A stretch of DNA of 64,000 nt from Karalla daura (lineage: Eukaryota > Chordata > Actinopteri > Chaetodontiformes > Leiognathidae): the NCBI GenBank assembly GCA_029224185.1, contig CM055190.1, positions 17,134,015 through 17,198,014 of the forward strand. The letters run 5' to 3'. Shown piece after piece: positions 13,481-27,074 of this stretch; position 1 is the stretch's first letter; each line of letters begins with the position of its first letter. The notes below the pieces were generated by a model, which ran no database searches, had not been told where the DNA came from, and worked only from the letters and a program-made list of their open reading frames with translations. The position numbers and the translations under genes are program-made.

Positions 13481-14708
13481 CTTGTGGGCTTTTTTTTTTA
13501 TCATAACGCCATCAATAAAGCCTCCTCCGACACCAAAGACAAAATTTCCAATGCTGCGCGCCTCTACAGGCGCCAGTAAAAGTGAAGAGGAGGTCAAGAT
13601 GGGATCGTGGTGTGTCGCTGAGCGTTGTTTGTGTTTTTATGACAATCACGCCTTGAGACTTGGCACAACATTTTAACACTGCAAGGGTGCAAGTTTGATT
13701 CTAGCCAGAACCACTTTATCCATCAATGCAGACATTCAATGAACAGCTACCTGGTCCAGCTGGCTGTTTTTTCAAGCCAGTGTGGTGAAAACACTAAATT
13801 CATATTACTAATTGCGGCCTGTGATTAAAGTGCTCTACATTTCAAAGAAATATTAAATCACTGAAAGTCCCCAGACTGCCGAAAAAAAATGGCTGTGATA
13901 GTATATGAGGCGCCAGTAAGTGTGAATACAAGTTCAAGAGGGCATCACTGGGTGCAGCCCAGGGTGTTGCTCTCCGACGCCCTGTCTTTATGAGATCAGG
14001 CCTGGTTCTGGGTAATCTGTTGTGACCTGTGGCAGGAAGGCTGTGTCCACCTCTCAGCTCTGTGATCCTTTCTTACACCTAGCAGTTGTGGGTAATAACC
14101 AGCCATAATTCCATCTCCTACTGGGCAATGAAAAACCCTGCTGCTCTTTTGGTTTTTTCCAGTTGCAGGGTCATGCACTAGCAAAGCATTGTGGGAAGAG
14201 ACGGGTGACTGAGGTGGAGTACGAGGGAAGGGGGAGGGAAAGTTTAGGGTTTGGGTTGGGGAGTTGCTCCAAAAAAAAAAAAGAAAAAAAAAAAAGAATA
14301 AAAACACGTGTAATGAGAAAACATGTGGTGTGTAACTATTGGAAGTCATCAACAACAGAAAATAGTAATTAAAGTGCAGGATGAAGAAAAAAAAAAGTGA
14401 AGCTGTCTTTTCGTGGCTGGGAGACCACTGTCATCATGTCTCAGGAATTAGGCAAACATATGCTGGTCTGCTGCTGTTGAAACCGAGGCGCCTCGCTCAG
14501 GCTGCGGTTTGGGAACATGAAAGGCTTTGTGGGATGAGCAGGAGGACTGGCCCTAATTCAGGGCCTCATTGCCAGGGAAGCTGGCAGCAAACTCCGATTG
14601 TGGGACAGGGAAAGGAATTTGGTTACATATTCCAGAGAGGACCGCAGCTCCAAACAAACCCAAGCAACAGGCTGCTGAGCAAACCATTCTGTCCACATTC
14701 AAACCCCC

Positions 14709-14709
<1 letters not shown>

Positions 14710-14745
<36 letters not shown>
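14710..14745. repeat. (CTG)12 trinucleotide repeat
   Basis: Twelve perfect CTG units. They read as poly-Leu on the plus strand and poly-Gln on the minus strand in short open frames (plus about 14381-14773, minus about 14553-14882). I see no splice-site context or homology supporting translation. Confidence 0.98.
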
Positions 14746-14746
<1 letters not shown>

Positions 14747-15780
14747 GGGGCTGAGGGACGCGCTCCCACCTGACCGAGCCCCGAGTGGAGGCTGAGGAGG
14801 GCCAACACGGGGAACAGGAATGCAGGAGGTCAGGCTCAGAGCTGAACTCGTAGTCCTCTTCCCTGCTGCGATCCAGTCGCATACAGAGGGCTCAGGATGC
14901 TGGCAGTGGACCGCCTAATTTGGATGGAGTGTTTGGAAAACAAAGCAGGCTTTGTGTTGTTTTATTGCAGCCAATTAAACTCTTAAACTTGATATCTATC
15001 TTGGAGGGGATGCACCGGGGTCAACCTGAGATGCGCGAGGGAAACGAAGCCTGGGCAGCAGTTAACACGTCTCAGTAATCCCCAGGGCTGCAGAGTTAAA
15101 CACAGCATGCCTTCACTGTAACCCGATCAACTTAGAAAATTGGATAAAACTCTTTTGCTGCTATCTTTGCACAGCCATTGCGATGCATATCCGCAGTGCA
15201 AGCCCTTGTTGACTGGTTTCCAGAAGAGAGACATTTTCTGGCGTTTTCAGACAGGCAGGGATTAGATTAATCATGTCTCCATTCAGGGTACATATGATTA
15301 TGGTTGACTGTTTACAAGTTTCCTCAGATGTGCTCACCATGCCAGGACATGGTGGTAGAGCTCAGAGCCTGAAACTCATTCACGCATGTGGTGGTCTTGT
15401 TTTAGACCGAGCGGCAGTGAAAAATCATTCACTTTCTGACAGTGGAAAATACAGATGTGAGGCAACATTGGATTTGCACCTCCTTGTTAGCATTTATTTA
15501 ACTTCTTGGTGTTCCAACTGTTTGAGGCTGTGCACAGGAGTTATGTGAAGCCGATTTATTACAGCTCAGTGGCTTCTGAATTTTGTTGATGCCCTTAACT
15601 CCAGCCAGGTTAACACAAATCTGAGAACTTTTTTTTTTTATATATTTTGCTGCGTTATTACATTTATTCATCTGTCAGGATGTAGGATGAAGTTTGAAGA
15701 AGCACAAGTGTCTCTGTCAGTCTCATGCCCAACCAGTGGGAGGCAGCACAGACTGGAGGATGATAGGACTGTTGAGCACG

Positions 15781-15800
15781 CACACATTCACACACACACA

Positions 15801-15854
<54 letters not shown>
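15781..15854. repeat. (CA)n microsatellite
   Basis: Long CA array interrupted by ATT triplets near its start and a CG near its end. Confidence 0.98.
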
Positions 15855-17028
15855 TATATGCTCCTGCATGCATGTATACACAAAAGGGTGAGGTACTTAA
15901 GTGGTTGAAGGTGAGCATATCACACATCTGGGATGCAGACCCAAATGGCCGGTGGCAGAGGAGCAGGCCGAGATCAGTGGCCAGAGGAGCAGGGACATGT
16001 GGCACGCAGAGGGGAGAACAGACCGCATCCACTCTGTCTGTAATCCTTTGCCTGAGAGAAATGTTTGGTTATGGTTAAAGGCATTGTTGTCCCACATTTT
16101 CATCCACTTCTAATTACAACATAGCTGAGGCTCAGCGGCAGCCAGCGTAACTGTTGTTGTTGTTGTCGCTGTTTGTTGACATTGCACAGTCCTCCCCGAC
16201 AACACACTCACGCAGACGTTCAAGGCCGAGGTTTTCACACCCGTGGGTAACGAGGCTGCGTGTGTGGAGAAGCACACATGGAGTTTTCAGGGACCACTCA
16301 AACACACACTACATTGAGGTTTTTACGCACATGAACAAAGAAACACACACCCTTTCCCAAAGTGATCAATGTAGTTGAGCAATAACTGCTGCAGCACCCA
16401 ATATAAAGGCATAAAATCCATCTGGTGCCGCTGAGAGATTAGTAAAACCACGGTGAAAACCAAAAAACACTGTGTAGACATTTTGGTGCACCAGATATCA
16501 CAACTCGTTCATATGTGAAAGAAGTTCAATGTGGTGAAAACACAAGTGAGTCAGTCATGTGGCACCAACATTACAAATGAGCTACCACTGGCTAATAGAA
16601 GCCAGATATGTAAGTAAACTTAATGTGAAGATTCAACACATTAGCTGCTTAATATAAAATGTAATTCCAAAATGCTACGAAAATATGTGAAGTATAACAG
16701 GATGTAATAATCCAACAAAAAAACATATTAAACACATGAAAACAAAATTAGTTGAATTTCATTCATGTCTTTTTTTTTAACATGCTGAAGTTTTTCATTG
16801 AAACTAATGATTTGTTGTAATAACTGGCTAATTTGCATCACATGCTAACAAACAAATTTGCTTTTTCTAGATACTATTTGATTTGCTGTAAATAGATATA
16901 GAATTTGTTCCCTCGGCATGTTTACTTGTGCACATTTAGATAACTCAGACAATGAACGACAAGTCAGTGCCTCGATGCTGTAACTTATCAGGAATAAAGC
17001 TACAACTGTCTAAATGCATACTGTACAG

Positions 17029-17049
17029 CACACACACACACACACACAC
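17029..17049. repeat. Short (CA)n microsatellite
   Basis: About ten CA units. Confidence 0.95.
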
Positions 17050-17524
17050 CACTCTCTCAGTCTGTAATTTAATGTTTTCAATTAAAACCTCCTGTGCTGC
17101 CTCTCAGAGCACGTAATTTACTGAATCAACGCCTTTAAATCAAGCGTTTCCTTCTATGACAGACTCGTATCTCCCGGAGGAATTTACCCATCCAAACCAC
17201 AGTCTGCGATCCCCACGTTGTTTTCACTCACAATCACATGCTTTATCTCCAATTGCTGACTAATTACCAAGAGAGAAGGGTTATGGGAAAGGCCCCAAAG
17301 TGGCAGTCTGATGTTTTTGTGGTTCAGGATTTGGGTCGCAGTGTCTCTTGTGCCATTTTTTTTTTTTTTAATTGTCTGACGATTTACAGTGTGTGAAACT
17401 AGTGTCAGATGTGAGATGGGTCACAACTGGGTCAACTTTTGCTTTTTATCAGAAAGAAGCAGAGTCAAAAAGTTACAGGGAAAGGACAATTAGGAACTTT
17501 ACATATACTTGCAAAATATATAGA

Positions 17525-17560
17525 ATTGAATATCATACATAGGTATGTATGATATTCAAT
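17525..17560. repeat. Perfect 17-bp inverted repeat, 2-bp spacer
   Basis: The left arm (17525-17541, starting ATTGAATATC) and right arm (17544-17560, ending GATATTCAAT) are exact reverse complements around GG. A third partial copy of the arm, AATATCATACA, follows directly at about 17558-17568. This could be a hairpin-forming site or a small transposon footprint. Confidence 0.93.
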
Positions 17561-20500
17561 ATCATACACAGGCATATAATCATAAATAATTAAATGATTG
17601 ACATATTTGAAATTATGTCACATTAACAATACTGTGAACTATAGTGATACCCATTCTCAAAAACGTTTGCAACCGCTTTAGCATGACTCTCAGACTCAAC
17701 ATTAGAGTAAGTGAATATGTAGTATAGAAGACAAGCAAACATCAGTTAGTCCCATGAGTTTTACCCCTGGCAGACTGGAAAATCTTTTTTACAACAGTGA
17801 AACAAAGAAACGGTAAAACTCGCACTTGAAATCTTAAAAATAAAACTGTCGGTTGGAAGATCCTCAAGGCACCATAACCTACCCGTTCATTTTTCTGTGG
17901 CGAGGGAAGCTCGACGACCAAGTGAAGGATCGTTCAAGTGAGTATCATTGCTTAGTATTATCAATTCAACCGTCATATATATCTGTTTTTCTTTCTCTGT
18001 GATCTCAGATGCTGTGGATGAAGTAATCTGACGACACGCCATGCTGCCGTTGATGTGTGTGCGAAACACCTGAGGTGACTGACTCGTATCGAGACACTGC
18101 ACGGTGTGACATGTACCATTCTCCGGAGAGAAAAAAAAAGGTGGGGGGGGGGCGCGTAATGCCTCTGTTCATGATGAAGCAGCGAATTATGGAGACAGGG
18201 TGTGTCATCTCATTCTCTGCTCCTTTCATCATAATCTCCCCCACTACGTTCAGAGAAAAACTCACTAGAGGCCATCAGCCCCCGAACCGCAGCCGAGAAC
18301 ATCACACAGAGATCTACCTATGGCCTATTTCAACAGTTCACGAACGGATTAACAGGCACCATCTGAAAGTTGCAGCAGTGGAGAGGAAGTCAGACAGTAC
18401 AGTCATAGGAGTATGTGTGTCACCTGCAGTGCAGCTGATGACTGACAGGTTGCCCGCGTACACACAAACAAATGCTGAAAAAACAGTACTCCCACAACAC
18501 TGTTGCTGTGGATTTATTGAATGATTATTGTGTCATGCAATCTACTGCAATATATGCAATATACTGGTTTGAATGGTGTTTGAGATCAGAGAAATATATC
18601 TTGTATGTTTCCATGAACTAAAATTAATTTAACAGCACATCATAAAATATTAATATGGATTTAAAAAGCTTTTGTTGAAAATAAATGTTCATACTGAGAC
18701 ATGATAAAACAGACTTAATTTTCCTCTGTTGCTTGTTTCAAAATCCAAACCGTTTTCAGGATTATTTGGCCGCCCAGCAGAGGTACAGATGCATCACCTC
18801 TGCAGTATAGCAATGCTACACTACACCTCCTGAAAGTGCGTCTTCTACATTTTTAAGTAAGAAAGCAATGTCAGTAAAATGTTGTCAAATACGTCACTGC
18901 ACAACAGAATAGCTTCTGTTTATCATTGGAATAAAATATGTGAACAGCCTTTTATAACTAAGTAGCGAATAATGAAGCAACAACTAACAAGTAACATCTT
19001 CTGGAAAGTCTAATCTAGAACAAGATATTTTCATCTGGTCAGTGTTCTACAATTTAATGACTAAGTATAGTTGTCAAGTTAAAGCACAGAAGTGATGCTC
19101 CCTTTTTCTTGTATTGTAAGCATAGTGGAGTGCAGGTAGGACTTAAATAATGTGGAAATACTAAATAATTGTACCTCTACCTAAGCATCGTATTAAAGCA
19201 CAGTAATTAAAGTCAGTAAATGTACTTTGTCACCCTCCTGCAGTCCACACTGTCATCCCACTTCTTGTGTTTGGCAGGACCCTTATCATTGGGTTCAGGC
19301 TCGAACTTGGCTACCATCCATTACAACAAAATTGTTGCCTGCTTTTAACATAATTACATTTCTGTTGCTTTGATTCCAGTCCGATGTAATAAAACACTTC
19401 TAACCCAAACCCCAAAATCTATCCACAACTACAATTAAAGTTAAAAGTGCAGTTGTTTTATGATAAGGGCTGCAGGGTCTGTAGCCACCAAGCCCTACCA
19501 CCTGCTTCTGATTGGCTAGTGGCATGTTATTTTCCCCTCACACATACCCCAGCATGCACTGGGGTTTATTTATTAGGAATAAAAAAAAGGAGTCACTAAT
19601 CTGTGTTCGGTTCAGACAGCGGGCTCCCCCTACACACTCACACACACATACACACACCTACACACACACACACACATCTGCGTACCAGCTGAGCAGGGAG
19701 CAGTCCCACTGTTAGACTTTCACATATCAAAGAGCCTGGGGTGCTTTGGCACTGCCGGGGTAGTTGTCCTTTTTTACAAAAGACAAACAAGCAAAGAGCT
19801 TGGGATGCGGTCCAGAGTGCCTTCAACACAGTGTTGAAATGGGGACTTGGCTCTGTGACATATATGATCTACATGTGTAAAAAAGCTGTGGTGTTTTTTT
19901 CTCTTTCCCTCTTTTGTCAGTTGCTTGTCCTCAGCCTATAGCCACGCAGGCCACATTCTTTATTAATCTGCCTTTAACCACGTACCACAAAACAACATAA
20001 TTTGGAGAATTGTTCAATAGCTTGAAACTTCAACTTGAGGCTGCTTTTATGTCAGAGGTGCATGGAAAGAATTACCTCTAGGTGTGTGGTACGTCTGTGA
20101 TGTATGGTACACAGATCTCTGGAGGTCAGGATGTTAGTCTGACACTGTGACATCACCAAAACATTAGTAATTACACAGAGTGTCCTGAATTTGTCTAGGA
20201 GTGATGATCAATTGACAAGTGTTATAAATCATCCAACTGTCCTCAGAAACTCCCCGAGAGAGAAATGTTCCCAAAGTGGCTAATCGTTATTCATCATATT
20301 TCAGCAGTGGAATCGCTTGTTGATGATGGGAGTGATAAAAATGAGGACATGGAGAAAGACGACCAAGATGAAGGCAATCCTGAGCGCCTTAACATGGTCT
20401 TGCAAGACATCATATTTAACACGCAGGAACAAATCGCAGAGGTCCAGTCCATGTGCTGCAGCGCAAATACAGAACGCTATTTTCAGCAAATGGAAACAAG

Positions 20501-23500
20501 GCCCATTTAGGATCAAAGCATCTAATGGGTTCTGGATAACCAGAAGCTGCTGTCAGTTTCTGGCCAAGCCAAACAGACATGCAAACACATGTGGCACTGT
20601 GTCCAAAAGATTTTCAATACTGCTCAGAAAATTATAGCTGCATTATATCTAATCGGAGTGTTCTGCACTTCAGAAACCTATAGCGCAGACAGGGAAACAT
20701 CTCAGTGGGGAGTTGACCGAATGGAAAAACGGCTAACAACATGACAAAATGCTTTTCAGGCTATGGCTTTTGGAATTACGTCTATTCTGACCTATGCTGG
20801 AAGGCCCTTGAAGAAAAAGGAAAAGAAGAGAAATGCAAATTAGAGGCAAACAAAAAAAGAAGTAGGCAGATTTGATGTTGGAAACCAAAGTCTCAGCTTG
20901 ACCTTTGAAGGTAGGCTGGAAAGAGGAGAGCGTGGAGCGCCTACGTTCCACTATAAACCAAGCTGCCACTCACTCCAGTATACAGTAATTAGACATGAAG
21001 GCGGCCTCCAAGAGAACGTAAGAAGCTCTGTGTATGGGAGGTTGGGTGTGATTTAAACTTTTCAGCCAGTGTCAGATGTACCTGTCACCATCAGCACGCT
21101 CCACAGTGTCAGCTCATTTGGAAACGCGCCGAAACGTGCACTTATAAATAAACACGCTTCAGTGTTCATGTCAGTGGTCAGATTGGTCCGGGTACAGTTT
21201 GGACTGTCAGATGGATTCTTGATGACTTGCCAGACTTGAATTAGTTTCACGTTCATCTGTGCACACTTTTAAAATTTATTAGTAACAAATGGGCAGATTA
21301 ATTCAATAAATGTGCGTAAGAAAAAAAATAACATTCCACGGAACAGATCTTTATGATCCCAAGGAGGATTTTCTTTTGCACATCAAAAGACCCCCTAATG
21401 CTGTTCTCTGGTCTTAACAATACATGTCCTGGCCGTGTACTAAAAAAAAAATCACTGTCGTATGTGTGCCGTATGTGCGTCTTCTCTTGAATTCAGTGAC
21501 TGGTCGCACTACAAGACCTAAACCTGGTAACACTGACTCAAGGGGAAAACATGCACATTAAAGACCAGAAAAGCCCCAATAAAAAAGCCTCTAATGTAAA
21601 ACAGTCCCCATCAAAGAGAACTCTCACAATATTTGTTGAACTCTTACATATCATATTAATGCCATTTCAGCCATTGTTCACTCGGGTGGTGTTTGATCTG
21701 CAGAGCTGCTATAACTTTGGGGTAATGGGACCGCTAATGAGAGGAGTTGGCACTTTATAAACACTGTCAAGAGCAGGTGGAGCAAGGGGTCGCACTAGGC
21801 CATTGTGTCCACTTCAGCTGGTCCCATTCAGAGGGACTTATTTTCTTAGATCATGGAGTATTTTGACAAAACAGCATATTTCAGGAAAGACGCCTTTGTT
21901 AACAGTTAAGTTCAGTCCTGGGAGATTGTATCACGCTGAACAAATGTGAGATTAATTCACAGCATGGTGCTGACCAATGGGGTGCAGGCTTCTCCAGAAA
22001 ACTCGATTTTCCCTGCCTCCACAAAAGACCCTCGGCCTTGACGGCATACAAGGCGAGGACACACACAGAGGATGTACGCTTCTGTACAGAGTTTTATAAC
22101 ATCTTTCAGCCTGACATTGTGCGTGAGATTTAAAGGGGGCCTTTTTTTGTATGTCAAAACCTCACTTTTAATGGGTTTCTTATAAAAGTGCTCAGTGGTC
22201 GTGGTATTCAAATCACAGCAACAGCAAAGCGCTTCCTCATTTCGGTGTCTGGAAGTGATCCCGAGCAAGGAGGTGCACCACATCTTGGACTAAGGCTGCA
22301 CGCTCTGTCTGTTCACAAACCAGAAGGTCCTTTTTTGTGGTTCTATACCACCATTTATTCAGAGTTAATCAATATCTCTTAAATAGGGTTTATATTTTTT
22401 ATCCTTTCAAAGAACCCACTGTGCTCTTCAAATCTTTCGCTATGGGGCTGCAAGGTTTTTAATGATAATGAGGCAACGAATGGCATTTGTCTCTGCAGAG
22501 CTTTCATTATGGGTTCTAAAGGGAATCTTTTGCTAAAGGAATTGGAATTGAATAGTTGTAATAGCAAGGCAGCAGGTGCTGCTCATGAGGATTGCAAACT
22601 GAAGTTTGACACGGATCCAGTCTGCATCTCTCTGTTAAAAAAAATCACAACTAGTCAACAATCAACCAAAAGTATGAATGGTAAGAGGGGGTCTAAAAAC
22701 TCTACATATTTAAGTTGTTACTTTGCATATAGACCACATGCATTCCTACCACCTTCTTTCTGACAGAAAACATGCTCAACACAACACACAAGCAGAAGCA
22801 ATTTTTGTTATGTAAAATGCCTTGCATGTCTTCATTGCAGCAAGAAATGTAACATATTGTCTCATTTTGTATAATCTGCGAGTGTGCCTGCTGTTGCTTA
22901 GAAAGACATGTGGTCACAGTTACAGCATTATTAAAGGACATAGAGACAGCTCTCTGCAAATGCCTGGAATGTCTATTCACCTTTTATACCTTTTTCACAT
23001 TTAACACAATACGTGTTCCAGGATTCAAGCACATACATTATATGTGGCTCCAGAGAAATGAATCACAAAAGCTGGGAGAATTTCCAAAATCTACCCACTC
23101 AGCTACACAGGACTTTTAATCTCTATCGCCATTGTACTGCTACTTTTTATGTCCTGTAACTAATAGGCCACCGAGTGTGAGCCACACAGGTACCCTGGTG
23201 CTACAAAGAGGCTGTACAGGAGTGGTGTGGGGGTGCTTCAAAGGGACGAGTTGAAGGCGGTGGAATATATGGAACGGAAAAAGTCAGCAAAAAAGGAAAA
23301 CCATCTCCTGAATGAGGACATAATCGTTTGGAAAACTCAAGCACACAACCTAAATAATACATTTCAGGTTTTGATATAACTATTACTCCCTGCGAATAGC
23401 CCTTTGATGTTAATTGAAACCACTGGGCAGCAATCTGCTTTATAGCACTGACAAATAACAGTTTCCTAGGGCTGAGCATTGAAGGTTAGAAAGCAGAGAA

Positions 23501-24284
23501 GGCACATACTTGCTCCATATGCTCATTCGATATAAATAAAAATCAAGAAAGAGCTTGTCTTCACAGAGGCAGCACAACACACCGAGGACAGTCCCTGGCC
23601 GAAGTTGTGGTGAGTGAGAAATGCTGTTTACAATTCAAACAGTACCTTCAGCAGAGGTCCCGTGTGGTGCAGGACAAAGCTTGCCTGTATTGTTTCCAGT
23701 TTTCCCAGTAGTTTGCTTCCTCTCCTTCGTACAGAAAGCCACAGCTTAACTTGATAACGTAATAATAAAATCTAGGTGGCCCGACAGAAACTCCTGCGTC
23801 GGAAAGATATCATTATTCACAAAGAGGCCTGTCTCTTGTATTTCTAATTTTTTCAGGCCGCACAATAGTTTGAAGCTTGCGGGAGATATGATTGCAGGAC
23901 TGTGGGCTCTGGTTTTAATACAGAGACAATACAATGGTCTCTGTCTTCCTTTACTGTGCTTCAGTACATTCTGGCACCGTGTGCCTCTCATCTTTTCTTC
24001 ATCCTCGACTTTTTTGACGCTCATTATATCACAAAAAGGAGCCTTGTCAGAAGGTCACCCGGATCTGATGCAACGCACAATAACAGAAAACATACCCCCA
24101 TCATGAGCACAAACCAGACCAGTGGAGAGGTATATGATGATCGAAGAAGTTCAAAGTGATTTTTCCCCCCTCATCCCATATGATACCACATCAGAGCGCA
24201 TACAGGGATGACCTTGCCTCATACTGAACCCCACAGGTCGGACATGAGAGGAGAGGTGCCTGCTTTAAGAGGCTGATTCACTGT
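17561..24284. other. Noncoding upstream flank, part D
   Basis: No exon I can support. The longest plus-strand frame (155 codons, 18057-18524) resembles nothing known. A pair of opposing open frames lies at 20265-20516 (see findings). An imperfect CA array lies at 19635-19677, and a 7-bp-arm inverted repeat (ACCCCAG/CTGGGGT) at 19546-19565. The remainder is AT-rich noncoding DNA. Confidence 0.55.
19635..19677. repeat. Imperfect (CA)n microsatellite
   Basis: CA dinucleotides interrupted by TA and CT steps. Confidence 0.93.
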
Positions 24285-24530
24285 AGGACAAATGACAGGC
24301 ATTGTTGGAGAAGGTAATTGGCTTGTCTCCATGTAAAGAGTCTGCGCGTTGTGATTGTTCACAGAACTTCAGATCTGACCACAGAGGATAAAAGAACTAG
24401 AAAGCTCTCTCCTCTCGGACATGTTCCCCATCACTGTGACTGGCAGTGAGAACATATGAATGATAGTCTGACACGTTCCCTGGAGTAACAGTAACAGTAA
24501 TAGTACTGTGATGATGGATTGGTTTATAAT
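24285..24530. repeat. Diverged direct repeat, copy 1
   Basis: Collinear with 25100-25345 at a constant offset of 815 bases. Matching blocks include ATTGTTGGA-AAGGTAA-TGGC at 24301 against 25116, and GACTGGCAGTG...GAATGATAGTCTGAC at 24438 against 25253. It is either an old local duplication or two copies of an unknown interspersed repeat. Confidence 0.7.
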
Positions 24531-24624
24531 GGTTTCAATGGTGCACTGTGGATTAAAGGGAAAGAAGCAATAATACAATTAGACCTTTATTTCTGTAAGT
24601 TATGACAGTAGTCTGAAAATAACT

Positions 24625-24840
24625 TAAAGGAACAGTTTGACATTTTGAAAAATGTGGTTTTAATTTTATTGCTGAGAGATAAAATAGCCAAGATATGCTA
24701 ATGCTGTAACACACCCCAACTACAGTTCTTGTAGTTATCCTTTAGTTCTTGTGCTAAAAACACATACAGTGGGACGTAATTCATGATGTTAAGACATGTA
24801 ATTTACAGTCTAAGATAAGATAAGCTAAGCTAACTATTTG
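24625..24840 (+). mobile_element. Degenerate teleost interspersed repeat (SINE/MITE-like)
   Basis: It begins AAAGGAACAGTTTGACATTT, continues with a GCTGAGAGATAAAATAG segment, and ends with a TAAGCTAAGCTAACTA segment. I recall this head sequence and motif order from an element common in percomorph genomes. The copy is eroded, with no terminal repeats or coding capacity visible. I do not assign a family name. Confidence 0.5.
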
Positions 24841-25099
24841 TCGGATGGTGCATTATACAGCAAGTACAGGACTTACATTGAACATGATTTATTGACACAG
24901 CAATGCAACTAATTATGATCAAAGCAGCCCTCTCTACGCTGGATCCGAAAGAAGTCCACAAACCTCCATTACAGAGGTAAACTTGATTTGAATGGTTTAA
25001 ATACTTATTTAATTGGGCCCGCTGTGCTCATTCACGTATGGGAGTTGTGAGGAGTCTGACACCATTGCACCAATGAAACACCAGAGAAGAAATTAAAAT

Positions 25100-25345
25100 C
25101 CAAGCTAATGCAAGAATTGTTGGACAAGGTAAGTGGCCTGTCTACCACTAAGAGGCCCTATACATTAAGTTCGCTCCAAAATCCCAAGAACTGACAGCCA
25201 AAAAAAGCAAGTCAAGAAACCGTCTGTTCCTTGAAATGTTAACCATAAAGATGATTGACAGTGCGAATATGTGAATGATGGTTTGACGCTTAAAAGCAAC
25301 ACAGTGTAATGATAGAGTGGGGAGATGGATGTTCGATGGAGGCAG
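25100..25345. repeat. Diverged direct repeat, copy 2
   Basis: Partner of 24285-24530. Both copies keep the same spacing between their conserved blocks, so divergence has been mainly by substitution. Confidence 0.7.
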
Positions 25346-27060
25346 ATTTTGACATTGGAAGATAAAAAATGAAATTATTTACAACCATCATGAGATAGTA
25401 GCTCTCAGAAGGAGTATAGGCTGACATATGTTAATGTGAAAAAAATCTCATATATGCATGCACATGGATCTGGTTTTCACAAAATGACTCCAAGGATATT
25501 TTTCAAACATTCTCCTCCTGGAAGACCGGGACAGAGGAGAGGAAATGTAGGTTATAAATAGGTATCAAAAGAACCCCCCTCCATTTATTAGTAAGGGATG
25601 CCAGAGACACCGGCATCTTTGAAAGTGGGAAAGCTTTTGAGTATTTTACAAGACAGGTGAAAGAAACATGTGTGCTAAATCACTGTACCCGGCTCACTTG
25701 GGTCAGCTCTACCATAAAAGAAAAGAGATTACAAAGGAAACTAATGAAGACACTGATCAAAGTCTGTAATGGTAATATGTAACAGGTGTTTCAGACCCCT
25801 GCAATCTGCCCCTGCACCGCCCTCCCAGCACCAAAGCCTGCTCCATCCGTGAAACTCTCTCATGTATTTCGCATGCGCTTTGATAGCAACAATGGCCAGA
25901 ACACATTTCAGCACTATTCAAAACATGTTATGAGCAATCTGGATGAACTCTTGGATAGCACCCCAACTGTGGGGTGATGCATAAAGGCGGCCACATACTG
26001 CAGGCGCTGCACGTTTATGTGAGTTGAAAAGGGCTGACGTGGTTGAAGCCCACACCGGCAGAAAAACACCTGGATTTGAGATGCATGCAAGAGTTGAAAG
26101 AAGGTTGGCTTGACTTGAACTGGAGCATGTTCAAAGCATGATTTCTATTTTTACACATAGATGAAGATGAAAGTGACACAGCTTTTGATTTACCAAAAGG
26201 GGCAAGCAGATGGGATATCTACGCTGAAGACCAGGACACCCTAAGCAAAACATTTACATTTTTTAAATCCTCTTTTCCCAAATAAAGATACTCTTATTCA
26301 ACCACCACTGCATTTCCTTTGAAAGGCAACAAGAACAACGCCACCACTACTACTACTACTACTGTACTACCTTTACCATCCCCACCACTAATACTAGGGC
26401 TTGTTGTCCAGTTGTCCAGAGGGTGGGTGGCTGTGTCTCAGTCCCCTTCAACCCATATGTCTATGTAAGTATTCATGGTGAAAATGCTGAACGCAAAACC
26501 AGCCCTGATGCTGCATTGCTTGTGAATCTGTAAACAGCCAAAGATGAAGGCATCTGCTAAAAGACTAAATACTTAAAACATATTTCTACCCCTACCACTA
26601 CTCCTATTCTACTACTATTCTACTCTACTAAAAATAACAATTTAGACAATATAAAACTACTAGTACTATTGTTAACTATATAATGATCACTCCACATTCA
26701 TATTCTATTATAGTAAATTAACATAATCCATTGTACTTAAACATGGTTTATCAGTTTGCAAAGATGCTTATGCTAAAGAGGAGCACAGCAATAAAGATAC
26801 TATATAAAAAGAATGAAGAAGAACACAATTCAATGAAAATACAAATGAAATATCAATAGTAATAAAAGAAATAGAGGAACAGGCAAATGTAAAGGAAGAA
26901 GAGGAGGAAGAACAAACAGCAATGATTCAAGCAATAACAAAGGAATAAGAAAAACATAACAGTAGTAATAGTAGTGGTGTCAGTAGAACTGTAACCTCTG
27001 TGGTTCATATGTATTTTCACTGCTTCTTCTTCTCCTCTCCACTTCTTTTCGAGCAGTATC
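25346..27060. other. Noncoding DNA immediately upstream of the fto promoter
   Basis: No exon recognised. It contains an ACT-rich patch at 26341-26370 with related ACT/CTA-rich sequence to about 26640, then purine-rich sequence to about 26950. If a divergent partner gene exists, its first exon could lie at the right end of this interval, but nothing coding is visible. Confidence 0.55.
26341..26370. repeat. (ACT)n-rich patch
   Basis: Short run of ACT triplets within a wider ACT/CTA-rich region. Confidence 0.9.
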
Positions 27061-27074
27061 TGCGCTGCAGCTGC

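Larger units (their letters stand above)
10673..17524. other. Noncoding upstream flank, part C
   Basis: No exon recognised. It holds a conserved-looking block at 11625-11880, a strong hairpin at 12512-12547, another conserved-looking block near 13270-13480, an A-rich patch at 14270-14300, a (CTG)12 tract and a long CA array. A minus-strand frame of 133 codons at 11681-12082 matches no family I know. Confidence 0.6.

Noticed and set aside
18057..18524. 155-codon plus-strand frame
   Set aside because: No start context, splice context or recognisable protein character; consistent with chance.
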